Below are positions 32,354 through 44,979 of a stretch of 64,000 bases of DNA, piece after piece. The translations under genes were made by a program, and so were the position numbers. Numbering within the stretch: the stretch's first letter is position 1; the number at the start of each line of letters is the position of its first letter. The stretch comes from Perilla frutescens (lineage: Eukaryota > Streptophyta > Magnoliopsida > Lamiales > Lamiaceae): positions 27,146,001 through 27,210,000 of the forward strand of contig BRKX01000003.1 in assembly GCA_026008535.1 (NCBI GenBank), given 5' to 3'. Below the pieces are notes generated by a model. That model had not been told where the DNA came from. It saw only the letters and a program-made list of their open reading frames with translations, and did no database searches.

Positions 32354-32394
32354 AAGATAGCAGTAAATCAAGAAGAAAGCAAAACAAGGTCATT

Positions 32395-32622
32395 GCTAGT
32401 TTACCATAATTTTGATTTTTGAAGGAATGTGTATAGTGTATTCATGTCACATATTCACATAATGAAGAAAAAAGGGGATTTTCGCTAGTTACCATAATTT
32501 TGAAGGAATGTGTGTATAGTGATTCATGTCACATATTCACATAATGAATAAAAAAAAGGAATTTTCGCTAGTTACCATAATTTTGAAGGAATGTGTGTAT
32601 CGTGATTCATGTCACATATAGA
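32395..32622. repeat. Tandem repeat, about 85 bp, three units
   Basis: The block GCTAGTTACCATAATTTTG...AATGTGTGTATAGTG...CATGTCACATATTCACATAATGAA is repeated three times at about 32395, 32483 and 32566. The first unit has a small insertion and the last is cut short. Confidence 0.85.
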
Positions 32623-33180
32623 AAAGTGCAACACATTATATGTCTATATAGACCACACTAACTCATAGGTATATCTTTCCTCAAAAAAAAAAAAAAATAA
32701 TAAAATAAAATAAAATAAAAAGGTATATCATATATAATCAATAGAGTCAAGCTAATATGGAATATTACTATTTGAGTAAGGGTAGCTAGTTCATGTAGAA
32801 TGTTATACGATGAATGTTTTCACGACAAAATCATGAAATAAATTACGCAATACGAAATACTATACACAAATATACGAGGACACGGATACATGATAACATG
32901 AAAGCACAAAAGGGTTGATTATTTATTTATTTATTTTTATTGCTGGCAAGATCTTGCATTTTGAAACGGTATTTCGTCTCTAAAATTTATCTAGACAAAA
33001 TTATATTAAAATTGGTAAAAAAAAAGCAAGATTTAAAATTAGAGACTTATTTGAACAATTTGTACTTACCTTACATAATATTCAGAAAATGGAGCCTACC
33101 AAATCAGAATTTTTGTATTTATATTCTGATAAAAGTGGCTTATAACTGCCACACATGAGAGAGATAATATTAATGAGTTA
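32623..33180. other. AT-rich, simple repeats
   Basis: Contains an A-run and (AAAAT)n at 32681-32720. No gene, RNA or mobile element recognised. Confidence 0.5.
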
Positions 33181-33640
33181 GGTTTTGAATTTATCACCCC
33201 CAACCACACGTCCTCGACTTAATTTCAAAAAAAAAAAAAAAACTGCTCTCAATTGAATTTATCACCCCCAACTCCACGATTGAAATCGACAATTCAAATT
33301 TTTTTTTAAAAAAATCGCTTCCCGTCTCTCATCTCTCTCCCTCTCTCTCTCTCTCTCAAAGCAACGGTTATAATCCACAACTGAAATCGGCCACCCAATT
33401 TAAAAAAAAAAAACCCTTCTCTCTTGCCCATCTCTCATCTCTCGCTCTCTCTCTCTCTCTCAAATCCACGGTTGTTATCAAGAGATTGAAGAATCCCGAG
33501 TCAACGATTAATTTCTCTCGACATTCATGTTGCTCTCGCTCTCTCTCTCTCTCTCACGGTATTCATCTGTCAGTTGAACAATGCCGGTGCCGGAGATGGA
33601 GCGAGGACCCGGAGAACCACCGGAGATGACATCTTCTCAA
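33181..33640. repeat. Duplicated CT-rich block with exon-like end
   Basis: GAATTTATCACCCCCAAC appears twice (33188 and 33256), as do longer blocks with (CT)n and CCACAACTGAAATCG/CCACGGTT words (33310-33480). The end holds an ATG-led 20-codon stretch (33581-33640, MPVPEMERGPGEPP) followed by GTAGGT. It could be a first exon or part of a DNA transposon; nothing recognisable follows. Confidence 0.4.
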
Positions 33641-33719
33641 GTAGGTTTCTTGATTAAATTTGTTGAATTATTTTTGAATTGATTGTTCAAATTTTAACAA
33701 TTTATGGTTCAAATTGGTT

Positions 33720-34385
33720 GTTAATTGAGGCTTATATTATGTTAATCGTTGCTTATTATGTTAATAGAGGCTTGTATTATCTAATCGTGACTTTTGAATG
33801 TAATTGAGGCTCTCTTAAGTTAATCGAGGCTCACTTAAAATTAATCGAGGCATGTTTAAAATTAATCGAGGTATGTTTTAAAATTAATCAAGGCATGTTT
33901 AAAATTAATCGAGGCATGTTTAAATTAATCGAGGATAATTTAAAATTAATCGAGGTATGTTTAAAATTAATCGAGGCATGTTTAAATTAATCGAAGCTTA
34001 ATCGAGGATAATTTAGAATTAATCGAGGCTCATTTTATATTAACCGAGGCTCATTTTTGGAATTAATCGTGGCACTTTGTAAAAATCCACGATTAATTTA
34101 AATTAGCCTCGATTGATTTAAAATAAGCCACAATTAATTTCTAAATTATCCTCGATTAATTGGAAGCATTGCCTTGATTAATTTAACGATCCACGATTGA
34201 AATTATATTAATCGTGGTTATTTGGAAGTAATTGAGGCTCATTTTAAATTAATTGAGACTTATTTTAAATTAATCGTGGCTCTCTAAAAATAATCGTGGC
34301 AATTTTTAAATTAATCGAGGCTCATTAATTTAAAATAAGTCTCGATTAATTTAAAATGAGCCTCGATTACTTTCAAATTTAAATT
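33720..34385. repeat. Minisatellite of TTAATCGAGGC units, both orientations
   Basis: About two dozen units of ~22 bp (ATTAATCGAGGCATGTTTAAA and variants with TCGTGG or CTCATT) fill 33720-34080. Reverse-complement units (GCCTCGATTAATTT) fill 34095-34190 and 34330-34380. Head-to-head units around 34078 form large hairpins. Non-coding. Confidence 0.85.
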
Positions 34386-34441
34386 TAAATTTTACAAATT
34401 TCCAATTTATATGAAATATTAAAATTATTTAATTTAATTAT

Positions 34442-34691
34442 TGTAGAGGCCTCATTTCCGTATAGGCCCAAATACTAGGCCCATGATCATTCAAGGTCAA
34501 AAAGTTGAGGGGTCGGTAACAGTGGTCAGGGGCTCGAAGGCTTAAGGAAGAAGCCGAGACTGAACGAATTTCAAAATAGCGCGACTAGGTCAAAGACCCG
34601 TTTAAGGATAAGGGAGACTTAATCAAAACCCTAAAAGGGATAAGAGAGATCCCCCAAAAATCAGGGATAAGTTGAGGATCTCCTATATACA

Positions 34692-34725
<34 letters not shown>

Positions 34726-34989
34726 CATCATAGAATAAAGAGCACGCGGACAATCAAACAACACATCGCATTCACAATACAAACATAGAATTCAACTCAG
34801 AAATATCATTTTAATTTCATTGCTTTATTTAATTCTTCGGTTTTCCTAGTTTCGATTCTGACTTGAGCGTCGGAGTCCGTTCAATCGTCAATCCCCCGAC
34901 AGTCCTTCGGCTTCACGTGTTTCTTTATCTTATAGGTCGTCGGAGCTCGAACTCCAAGTATGATTAACCGTAGAGTTTTGACATCTACA
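34442..34989 (+). repeat. 5' LTR of the Tat-type element
   Basis: 548 bp, TGTAGAGGCC...ACATCTACA. Includes an expanded (ACAT)n tract (34687-34722) that is short in the other LTR. Confidence 0.85.
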
Positions 34990-34992
34990 GTT

Positions 34993-35009
34993 TGGCGCCC
35001 ACCGTGGGG
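34993..35009 (+). other. Primer binding site, Tat-type element
   Basis: TGGCGCCCACCGTGGGG starts three bases after the 5' LTR, with the TGGCGCC start common to plant gypsy PBS. The exact tRNA was not assigned. Confidence 0.6.
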
Positions 35010-35089
35010 TTCCGATCGACCACTTCAAGATAACCAACAAAAGTCGGAAGGATACAACAACCGTCCCTCAGGAAGCCCGAAAAGATGGG

Positions 35090-38000
35090 ATGACAGCCAC
35101 CCCTTCACCAGAAGGCGTTGGTGATATCACACGACTCCTGCGTTCAATCCAGCATTAACTAGACATCACCACGGTTGAACTCGCGGCAATCCGCACAGAA
35201 AACTTAGCTTTGAAGGCCAGAGTAGAGGCTATCTCGTAGCCGAACTATTTCCCTACACTACAAAAAAAGTCCAATCTAGCGACAAGAACTAGTGATAGGG
35301 CCGACACGGGTCGCTACTCACGACGGAAATAGCGACGGAAAATCTTGCGATGGGGTTCCCCGTACTAGTTCTAGCGACGGGGAATCCCGTAGCTAGATTT
35401 TAAAATTTTAATATATCATTATTTTTATAAATCTAGCGTTGGGGGTTCCCGTAGTTCCAACTTAGCGACGGGGCTAGCGACGTGAACCCCGTAGCTAGAT
35501 TTTTTTTAATTTTTTAATTTTTTTTATTTATTTTTTAAATTTTATTTAATTATTTTTAAAATAATTAAACATGATTTCAATCTATTCTAGTACAAATATT
35601 CTTCCTATTAAAATCATTTTTATATTTTTATTCATTTATTTTAATTTTTGAATAAATAAAAATCGCAACTATACACATTTATTAATATCACATCTTTAAA
35701 TTTGTATTATTTTCTTATTAAATACAAATCTATACAAATTAGCTTTATTACTATTCTCATAAATAAACTAATTAGTATATTATTACATATTTAAAAAAAA
35801 TGTATTGAGTTTAATATAATATTTATTATAGTTACTACTACAAGATAAATCAATTATACATTAACAAACTAAAATATACTATGAAAATATATACATAAAT
35901 ATACACTAAATACCTAATAGTCAAAAAATCCAAACCTTCTTAAGTTTAATGAATTTTAGTTAATTATTTAAAAGTGTTCAATTTATCTTATATTGTCTCA
36001 TTAGTAATAATAAATTTTTCTGACTAATATAATAGTTAAGTATCCATTATATTTAATAAATGATAATTCATATTTATTATTTTTAAATATTATTCTACTT
36101 AATTAATTAATTTTTTCCAATTAATAATTAATTGCACTTTTAAATAATAATTATTATTTCATTATAATTTTATATTATTTTACAGTTAATATAGAATATA
36201 ACGTAATAATTTATTAAAACTTAATAACTTAAACATACAAATCAGTTATCAGTATGATAAAAAGTTAATTTCTAATTAATATTCAAAATAATATAGTATA
36301 TAGTAAATTTTAATTTTTAATTATAAACTATAGTTATTTACTATGTAAGTAAAAATAATTTAACTCATCATGATATATAGTATGAAACACAAAGTAAGAC
36401 TATTTAACCACATTTTCACCATGATATATATATATATATATATATATAATTTTTAAAATAATTTAATTAAATAATTTTATAATCTTTCTCCATTTTAAAT
36501 TTATATTAGAGATATAATTTTTGTATGCATGGATACTTAATAAGTATTACCTTAAATTATAGTTCTTACATACAAATATATAATACAATATAATATCAAT
36601 ATATATATATATATATATTTGTGCACAAATATATATAAATATATTAATAATAATATAACACTTTTAATTTATAGAGATAAAGAAAAACAAATTATGAAAA
36701 AATCGTATAAGTCTATATAGTGTTTAAGCTATCAATATAAAATCAATTGAATTTGCGCGACGGGCCCCCCCCGCCGCTAGCGGGCGACGGTTAATTCCGT
36801 CTCCAAACTTGTCGTCCAAGTCTGTAGCCAGCTACGAACTTAGCAACGGGGTTTTCCATCACTAAGTCTGGCCACGGGCGATCCACCGTTGCGCGTGGAT
36901 TAGCTACGAGCAATTTAGCGACGGGGTTGTTCCCGTCGCTAGCCCGTCGCTAGAGGCTTTAGCGATGGGATCATACAATTCTAGCGAAGGAACCCCGTCG
37001 CTAAATTGGGATTTTTTTATAGTGCTAATGGATCTCCTTTAACTCAATCACTTCCGCTCCCACGAACTCGAATGTCCAACGAACTTCGAGAGCAGGTACT
37101 CCTAAACTCATCCCATGAATTCACTAACCAATCTGTTGCAGGTACAAGTAAGGAACCTACACTTAAGGGCAAGAGAAATGATGATCTCCCCCTAGGATCC
37201 CCACATGGGTTCGAGGACTACGATCCCAATCCAGATCTAAGGTCGAAAAGAAAATTCAGTGATTGGAGGATATACTTACTCGGATTCCTGGGGTCCCCGC
37301 CCCCATTCGAAAGACCACATCAACAAGCTTCGCAGATTCTCCATTTACTAACGAAATCATCATGGTAGATATGCCCCTGAAGTTTACCTTCCCAAGCATG
37401 CCCGATGACCACGTCGCCCAGTACAAGTAAAGGATGTTTACTACAATGATACCTCGGCACGCTAGAGAGGCCAGCATGTGCAAAGGCTTCAGATCCAGCC
37501 TTGTCAGTCCAGCGCTTTAATGGTTCACCAACCTTCCCAACTCGACGATCTCATCATTCACCTAACTCAATGATCTCTTCGGTAAACAGTTCGCTAGCAG
37601 TCATAAGATTGAAAAGCATGCCAACAACCTCTACATAGTTGTACAAAGACCAGAAAAACCCCTGTGAAGCTTCGTGGGAAGATTCAATAGAGAAAAAGTA
37701 TCGATTCCAATCTGCAACATCGACACCGCAATTTTAGCCTTCAGGAAAGGTCTTAAAAGGGATTTAGACCTCTATAAAGAATTAACAAAATATCCATGTA
37801 TGATAATGGAAGACGTTCTTGCCAAAGCCTGGGCCCAAATTAAATGGGAGGAAGATGAAGAAAATTCATCCAGGCCTCAAACCAGGAATGAATACCCAAG
37901 GAAAGAACAAATGAGCAACATGATAGAAAGATACAGAATGAACCCTTATCCGCGGAACCCCAGATTCAACCCGTGAAATAGACGAGCTCAAGAACCCCAG

Positions 38001-38581
38001 ATCGATAGAAGACTTCCTGAATACAGCCTCTGCATATCACCATCAGATGCGGTTCATGCATTCAAAGAACTTGGACATAATGTGAAATGGCCTACAAAAA
38101 TGAAAGCACCAGACAACGAACGCGACAAGAGCAAGTTCTGCGAGTTCCACAATGATCATGGCCACAAGACAGACGAATGCATCACTCTCAGATTCGAAGT
38201 CTTTGAGCTCTTGAAACGAGGACATCTCATTGACCTTTTAACCCCCAAAAGGAAAGAAAACTGGTCACGAAGGGAGAATCATAAAGAAACACAGCCACCT
38301 GAACCCCCAAGAATCGATCGCACCTTGAATTGCATAACCAGAGATTCGGAAGTAAGTGGAATTTCACAGTCCTCGATGAAGAGACACTGTTGTTCAATCA
38401 AGTACAGCGGAAATATCCCTAGAGAAGCAAAGCAAGATGATCTCACCACCCTTAGTTTCACCAACAGAGAAGCATCTGAACTCTCACACCCACACCACGA
38501 TACACTAGTCATCTCTATATTAATTTCCAATTGTTTGATTAAGCGCATTCTCATTGATAATGGGAGCTCCTCTAATGTGAT
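35090..38581 (+). pseudogene. Tat-type gag, split by a CACTA element
   Basis: Gag starts at the ATG near 35090 (MTATPSPEG), continues to 35255, resumes at 37028 (NGSPLTQSLPLPR) and runs to the protease edge. Recognisable parts are the retrotransposon gag core (about 37690-37870, RKGLKRDLDLYKELTKYP...EDVLAKAWAQIKWEEDEEN) and a knuckle-like CEFHNDHGHKTDEC (about 38136-38180), a single Cys-His motif typical of the group. Several stops and frame changes separate the pieces. The last residues LIDNGSSSNV are the protease active site, cut by the next insertion. Confidence 0.8.
35256..37024. mobile_element. Non-autonomous CACTA (En/Spm) transposon
   Basis: Left end CACTACAAAAAAAGTCC and right end, reverse-complemented, CACTATAAAAAAATCCC are matching TIRs. 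A perfect 3-bp duplication CTA flanks it (35253-35255 and 37025-37027). Subterminal regions (35275-35510 and 36760-37010) carry many TAGCGACGGGG/CCCCGTCGCTA repeats in both orientations, the usual transposase-binding layout. The 1.2-kb middle is very AT-rich and has no transposase gene. Length 1769 bp. It sits inside gag of the Tat-type element. Confidence 0.95.
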
Positions 38582-40663
38582 TGTTGGTCCCGGGACGAGT
38601 CAAAATCAGTTTAGAGGGGGGGTGAATAAACTGATCCCAAAACTTAACAATAATTGCGGAATAGATAGGGCCCTTTGACATGCGGAGTTATCTGCGCACT
38701 TGATCAGTTGAGATGATTAGTTTTCTCTAAGTGTAGTTTGTGTGCTTGAGGTGTGCAGTTAATACATGCAACTGAAAGTAATAAACTGAGCACACAGAGA
38801 CATTTTTATAGAGGTTCGAAGTTCAACTTCTACGTCCTCTCTTCCTAACTGAATAAGACAATTCACTATGCAAGTGTAAAGTTTCTTTATTGCATTTACA
38901 CAGTGAAGATAATGTGTTGAACCTGATGACGACACCCTTCCCTCGAGTATGGTCCCCTTTTTAACTGTTGCTATTCTAGAACAACGGACCTGTCGGTACG
39001 CCCTTCCTCAGCTGGTGATGGTCGACAGTCTCAAACTTGCGATCCTCAACTGCTCGCTGGAGAGATAAGATGTTATTGGCCGTCTTTTCAAGGTTTTAGA
39101 TCTCTTTTAATCTTCAAGAATGCAGTCTTGAAACTGTTATCAACGGATGCGCTCCTTCGTCTTGAGCTGGGTAGTTGATTGGTGTATAGCAGAACTGAGA
39201 GACTGGCTCTGGCTAGAATTCTTCAACAGCTAGCTTGATGAGCAGTTTGCTTCTTCTTCTCAGTTGGGACTTTTTGCTGTGGATGAATTTGAGCTTAAAG
39301 CTTTGAGGGCTTGTCTTGCAAAAGTCTTGCAAGCAAAAGTCTAGCTAAACTCTAGCAAAAAAGTCTCGCAAAAAAATCTCGCAAAAAGCCTATTCACAAG
39401 TTCTGTTACTCATCCTTTATAGGTGAGAGACTTGTGACCATTGCAGATCAATGGATGATCATAAATGATCCATTGATGAGATAAAGCCGTTGAGAGGCTT
39501 TTCATTAAAGTAGCCGTTGAGAGGCTTTTCATTAAAGTAGCCATTGAACTGCCTTTGTTCTTCTGACAAGCTTTTGCTTCAAGATCTTGGTTGCATTAAC
39601 TTCAAGATCTTCATGTTGGCAAATCTAAAATTTGAATTTCAGTTTCGGCTTCTGTATTGATCATCAGTTCTAAGCTTCAGCTGGCAGTTGAATTCTTCAG
39701 TTCAAAACATTTCCTCAGCTGTTAGTTCTGCACATCTTGGTGGCAGTTTTGCAAGCTCCAGTTTTGACCATCTTTAGCTGGCAGTTCTGGGCTCTAGTCT
39801 GATGTTTTCCGAGCTCCAATTTGGTCTTCTTCAGCTGGTAGTTTAGACTGATGTCCCTTCAGCTGGAACTTCTCGAGCTGGTACTTTCTTCAGTATGGAT
39901 ATCGAACTGGTATATCTTCAGCTGATATTCTCAGAACTGGTCTTCAGCTGGTACTTCAATCTTCAGCTGGTGCTTTCTTGAGCTGGCATATCCTTCAGCT
40001 CATACCTTAAACTGGTACATTCTTTAGCTGGCTTTGTCTTCTTCAGCTGGTACTCTTCTTCAGCTGGAACTCTTTTTCAGTTGGAATTTTTGATCTTTGA
40101 TGATCATTTGGTACATTTGAACTAGTGCCTTAAGTTGGTATTTTCTTCAACTGGCTTTGTCTTCTTCAACTAGTACTCTTCTTCAGCTGGAATTTCTGAT
40201 CTTTGATGATCAGTTGGCACATTTGAACTAGTGCCTTGAGCTGGTATGTTCTTCAGCTCACTAACTGTAGACTAGAAAGCTTCACATGGTATATATACTC
40301 TAATGGCCAGTTGGTACTTCAAACTTGTCAGTACCCACATTTTCAGTTTTCTTGACTTGCTAATTGATCTAGCAATCAAGCAACAAATTTCTTCTTTTCT
40401 CAGCCCTTAACTGGATTTCTCTCTTTTCTTTTTTTCTTTTCTCTCTCTCTTTTCTTTTTTATCTTCTTTTTACCTTTTCTTTTCTTTCTCTCTTTTTTAT
40501 TTCTTTTCTTTCTTTTTTTATTGGTCATTCTCAGGCTTTGGTAGCTCAAGTCTTTTGTTTGATCAACCTTGATTTTTTGCTTGATTCCTTTTCAGTTTTT
40601 CAAAGCCTTTTGACCTTTCATCAAAACCATCGTAGAGATAACTCTTGATAGTTTTTTCCAACA
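38582..40663. mobile_element. Solo LTR, 2082 bp, inserted in Tat protease
   Basis: Starts TGTTGGTCCCGGGACG and ends TTTTTTCCAACA, flanked by perfect GTGAT duplications (38577-38581 and 40664-40668). The protease reading resumes right after the second GTGAT. It has no pol genes. The body from about 39640 to 40300 is full of TTCAGCTGGTAC-type repeats. The GAGGGGGGTGAAT block near its start is reminiscent of copia (Sirevirus-like) LTRs, but the family is not certain. Confidence 0.9.
39640..40300. repeat. TTCAGCTGGTAC minisatellite inside solo LTR
   Basis: More than twenty irregularly spaced copies of CTTCAGCTGG plus TACT/AACT/CATA tails, spaced about 15-40 bp. A longer sub-repeat (TTGATCTTTGATGATCA with GAACTAGTGCC) occurs twice near 40090 and 40196. 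Confidence 0.8.
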
Positions 40664-40668
40664 GTGAT

Positions 40669-42490
40669 CTTTTATAGTACTTCGAAAGGAATGCAGGTAA
40701 AAGAGACTGATATCATCAAAAGGTCAACCACATTGATTGGCTTTAGCAGGGAATATAAAGCCACAATGGGAGAAAATCACACTTCCCACCTATATCGAGG
40801 GGATAAATATCTTCACCAAATTCCAAGTAATTGACGCCCCCTTAGCTTACAATGTCATAATGGGGAGACTCTAGATCCATGAACTCCAAGCGGTACCATC
40901 AATCTATCACCAACTCATGAAGTTCCTTAGCCCTTGGGGAGTTTGTGAAGTTCAGGGTGAACAAATCACGACACGAGAATGCTATGTCTCCACTTTTAAA
41001 CATAAATGAACAATTGAAGTTAATCAAATCGAAGCTGGGTCATCCTCAACTGACATAAAAAATCACAGCTATGAAGAACCTGAGGTAGAAGACCTCGACA
41101 AAGTACAAATACACCTCGATTTTCCTAACCATAAGGTGTCGATCGGGTCGAGGTTGATTACAGAAATATGAGAATGACTGATAAGATTCCTCATCAAACA
41201 TCACGACTGCTTCGCATGGTCATTCGAAGATATGACATGTATCGACCCTTCAATTATAACACATAAATTACAGGTCGACCCACACAAGACCCCAGTGAAG
41301 CACAAGAGATGAAAATTCGCCCATGAGTGAAACAAGATTGTGGATGAAGAGGTCAATAAGTTGCTCAAGAACGGACACATAAGAGAAGTACAATACCCCG
41401 AATGGTTAGCCAATGTCGTGGTAGTAAAGAAAAAGAACGGAAAGAACAGACTCTGCATAGACTTCACCGACCTCAACCAAGCCTGCCCTAAGGATTCGTT
41501 TTCCCTACCTCATATAGATGCATTAGTCAATGTGACGGCAGGGCACAAGTTAATGAGTTTCATAGATACCTTTTTCGGGTACAACCAGATCTTTATTCAT
41601 CTAGAGAACGAAGAGAAGACTGCATTCATCACTCACCGAGGTATGTTTTGTTATAAAGTAACGCCCTTCAGACTAAAATATGCAGGTGCAACATACCAAA
41701 GGTTGGTGAATCGAATGTTCAAAGAGCTCATAGGGGACACAATGGAAGTATATATCGACGGCATGCTTGTAAAGTCACCTTGATCTCAGGATCACATCGA
41801 CCACCTCCGTCGAACCTTTGAGGTCCTACGCCACTATAACATGAAGCTGAATCCCGCAAAATACACATTCGGAGTGACCTCGGGAAAATTTTTGAGATAT
41901 CTCGTAACAAAGAGGGGTATAGAAGCCGATCCCAGTCAGATCAGAGCCGTCAGAAATATACAACCATCTCGGAACATCAAAGAAGTAAAAAAGCTAACCG
42001 GCCGACTCGCGGGCCTCAGCCGCTTTATCTCAAAATATTCAAGCCGCGTCTTTTTCAAGATACTACGTAAGAACAAAAACTTCGAATGAACTACCGAATG
42101 CTCGAAGGCCCTAGAGGACTTAAAAGAATATCTGGTGAGCCTCCCTTTACTATCGAAGCCCCGCGACGAAGAGGTACTTTTAATATATTTATCTGTTTTT
42201 TGCTAACTCTGTTAGCACAGTTTTAGTCAGAGAAGACAAAGGGAGACAACACCCAGTCTACTACGACAGTCGATCACTGCTAGATGCTGAGACCAGATAC
42301 CTATAGTTGGAGAAATTAACATTGTCTTTTATCATGGCATCGAGAAAAATGAAGCCCTATTTCCAAAGTCATTCAATCAAAGCGGTCACGGAATTCCCAC
42401 TTAGAAAGTACTAAGGAAACCAGACCTCGCAGGAAGGCTCTCCAAGTGGGCTATCGAGCTCGAGGAGTACGACATCCACTAGATCCATCG
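40669..42490 (+). pseudogene. Tat-type protease end, RT and RNase H
   Basis: After the solo LTR the protease continues, then RT: VDEEVNKLLKNGHIREVQYPEW, CIDFTDLNQACPKDSF (41455-41500), FFGYNQIFIH. The polymerase box reads YIDGMLVKS (about 41749-41775), where the family has YIDD or YVDD, so the second catalytic Asp is changed. The thumb and connection (LNPAKYTFGV, KEVKKLTGRLAGLSRFIS) follow. Stops occur for example at 41781-41783 and 42087-42089, and the RNase H part (42180-42490) is badly eroded. Confidence 0.85.
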
Positions 42491-43097
42491 AACCTCGATA
42501 AAATTGCAAGTACTCTCAGACTTCATCGCAGACTTCTCTTACGAAGTTCAAACTGGAGCAGAAGATAAATTGATAGGCGTAGAAGAAAAAGAAAATTCAA
42601 AGTTCTGGATCCTTCAAGTCGATGGCTCCAGCACTTTGAAGGGGAGTTTTCTGGGAATGGTTCTAACAAGCCCAACAGGCGAATGCACAGAGCATTCGAT
42701 CTAGTGTGGATTCAAAATGACCAACAATGAAGCCAAGTATGAAGCCCTTATCACAGGACTAAACTTAGCCAGTGACCTCGGAGCTGGAGCCAGAATGATT
42801 CTAGTCCAAAGCGACTCCCAGCCGATAGTAAACCAATTTGAAGGAGAGTTCTAAGCAAAAGACTCAAGAATGATCGCCTACCTTGCCGTAGCAAAAGAAA
42901 TAGCTGTGAAGTTTGAAAAGATCGAAGCCCAACACATCACGAGAGAGGACAATAGGCATGCCGACCCCATAGCCAATTTGGGGTCAGCAATCAAAACAAC
43001 TGAAGCCAAAATAATCTCAGTTCTATATGCAAAATGGCCCACCGTGTGGAAAGAGGACAACCCCGAAATACTACTAATCGAGAACAGTACAAACTAG
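42491..43097 (+). pseudogene. Second, archaeal-type RNase H domain of the Tat-type element
   Basis: FWILQVDGSST, NNEAKYEALITGL, LVQSDSQPIVNQ and HITREDNRHADPIANLGS give the D-E-D-D pattern of archaeal-type RNase H, extra to the one fused to RT. Having both is characteristic of Tat-lineage elements. Stop codons at 42702-42704 and near 42853 break it. Confidence 0.8.
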
Positions 43098-44325
43098 ATG
43101 ACCCCGCTCTTCAAGTATATAATAGAAAATAAACTCCTAAAAAACCCCATCGAAGCAAGGCGAATCAAAGCAAAAACACCAAAGTTCGCCATGATTTTCG
43201 GGTCCCTATACAGAAAATCTTTCTCCGGACCTTACTTAAAATGTGTCAGCCCCATACAAGCTAAAATTTTCTTAACCGAACTCCACGAAGGTGAATATGA
43301 AAACCATTTAGGATACAAAAGCTTGGCTAACCGAGCTCTGACATCAGGATTCTATTGGCCGACCATGAGGATAGATGTAAAGAACTACGCCAAAATATGT
43401 GATCGATGTCAGAGGCTCGCACAAACAAACCACATGCCTCCAGAACCCTTACACACAACAGCCATCCCTTGGCCATTCATGAAATGGGGGATGGATATTA
43501 TAGGCCCACTACCGAAAGGCTTGAATAAAAAATGTTATATTTTGGTGTTAACCGATTACTTCTCCAAGTGGGTCAAAGCTGAAGCCTTTGCACGGGTCAG
43601 AGACACAAAGGTACAGAATTTTTTATAGAAACATATCTTATGCATGTTCGGAATCCCCAAAGAGATCATGACAGACAACGGTTCCTAGTTTATAAGTACA
43701 AGATTCCAAGATTTCTGCAAAGAATGGAACATCAAGCTCTCATTCTCCATCCCGAGGTACCCCGCAGTAAATGGTCAAGCAGAAGCCATGAACAAGACAA
43801 TCCCAAATACCCTAAGGAAAAAGCTATTTGAACACAAAAGTCAATGGGTCCAATAGCTCCCGAGAGTTCTATGGTCTTGCAGAATGACCTCGAGAACAAG
43901 CATGGGGGAAACCCCATTTGCTCTGATGTATGGTTCAGAAGCGGTGTTGTCTGCAGAAGCCACGATCGGTACCGCCAGGATGGAATGGTCCAATCAATCA
44001 AACAATAAGGAGCTCGAGGTGAACTTCGATTCGATCAACGAGCTCTGATACTGGGCAGCAATGAGGATAGCCGTGTACCAATAGATGATAAGCTGACATT
44101 TTGACAAAAACACAAGGCTGCGGACCTTTCAAATCAGAGATTGGGTACTCAGAAAGGTATTCCAAAATACAAAGGAAACTGGAGCCGGAAAATTGGCACC
44201 AAACTGGGAAGGTCCATACCAGGTCGAAAAGGTCATCGGGAACAGAGCTTATAAACTCCGAACTGAGGAAGGCCGACCCATAGCCAACAGTTGGAACATG
44301 CTATATTTAAAACAGTATCATTTCT
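43098..44325 (+). pseudogene. Tat-type integrase
   Basis: A zinc region with H-H-C-C (HEGEYENHLGYKSL...YAKICDRCQR), then the DDE core: WGMDIIGPLP, MTDNGS, NGQAEAMNKT, followed by the C-terminal WEGPYQVEKVIGNRAYKL block. Stops at about 43626, 43688 and 43855 and frame changes near 44045-44100 show decay. Reading ends near 44325. Confidence 0.85.
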
Positions 44326-44979
44326 AATACTCTTGAACTCATTTTTATTATTTAGATTGATTTATTTTTAAGTTTCGTTTATTGACTTGAGCGTCGGAGT
44401 AACTAATAGAACCCCAAGCACAGGGGTCCCGACCCTCAAGAAAACAATGGGGTCCTGACCCCAAGGTCATCTTCACGGCCGAAAAGTAATGTATTCGTTC
44501 ATTTATTTTACAAATCCTTGTTATTTAAAATCTAGTTTACTGACTTGAGCGTTAGAGTAACTAACAGAACCCCATGTACAGGGGTCCCAACCCTCAAGTT
44601 GGGAAGCTCGACTTGGGAAATAACCCCGATATCTAAACCGACCGCGAGGAGCCCGACACTTAAGACCATAAACTCAAGTACATGGCAGTCCTCAAACCCC
44701 GACTATGACTTCAAGAGGTACTTCTTAAGCTTGCATTATTTATCTTATCTAATCTCAATCCTATAAGTACTCGAATCCGTGGAACTCACCTCGTATCAAA
44801 GTAACAACATAGCTTGCAACACAAAAGCATATAAACAACAAAGCGGACCAAAAGGTAAATCAAATTAAGAGAAAAATAAAAGATGTTTGTTCATGACATA
44901 CTTGCCTTTAAGTAAGGTAAATAAAAAAATACATATATAATTGTCTGGAGAAACAAAAAGTGTTCAGAAAAAAGTTCAT
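44326..44979. repeat. Tat-type 3' untranslated region with a diverged duplication
   Basis: A ~70-bp block (TTGACTTGAGCGTCGGAGTAAC...ACAGGGGTCCCGACCCTCAAG) at about 44383 recurs at about 44531. The same GACTTGAGCGTCGGAGT word also occurs in the LTR (34861). No gene; it lies between the convergent integrase and antisense gene ends. Confidence 0.6.

Noticed and set aside
33840..34080. CRISPR-like regular repeats
   Set aside because: Plant nuclear context, units directly adjacent with no unique spacers, variable lengths and inverted copies: a minisatellite.
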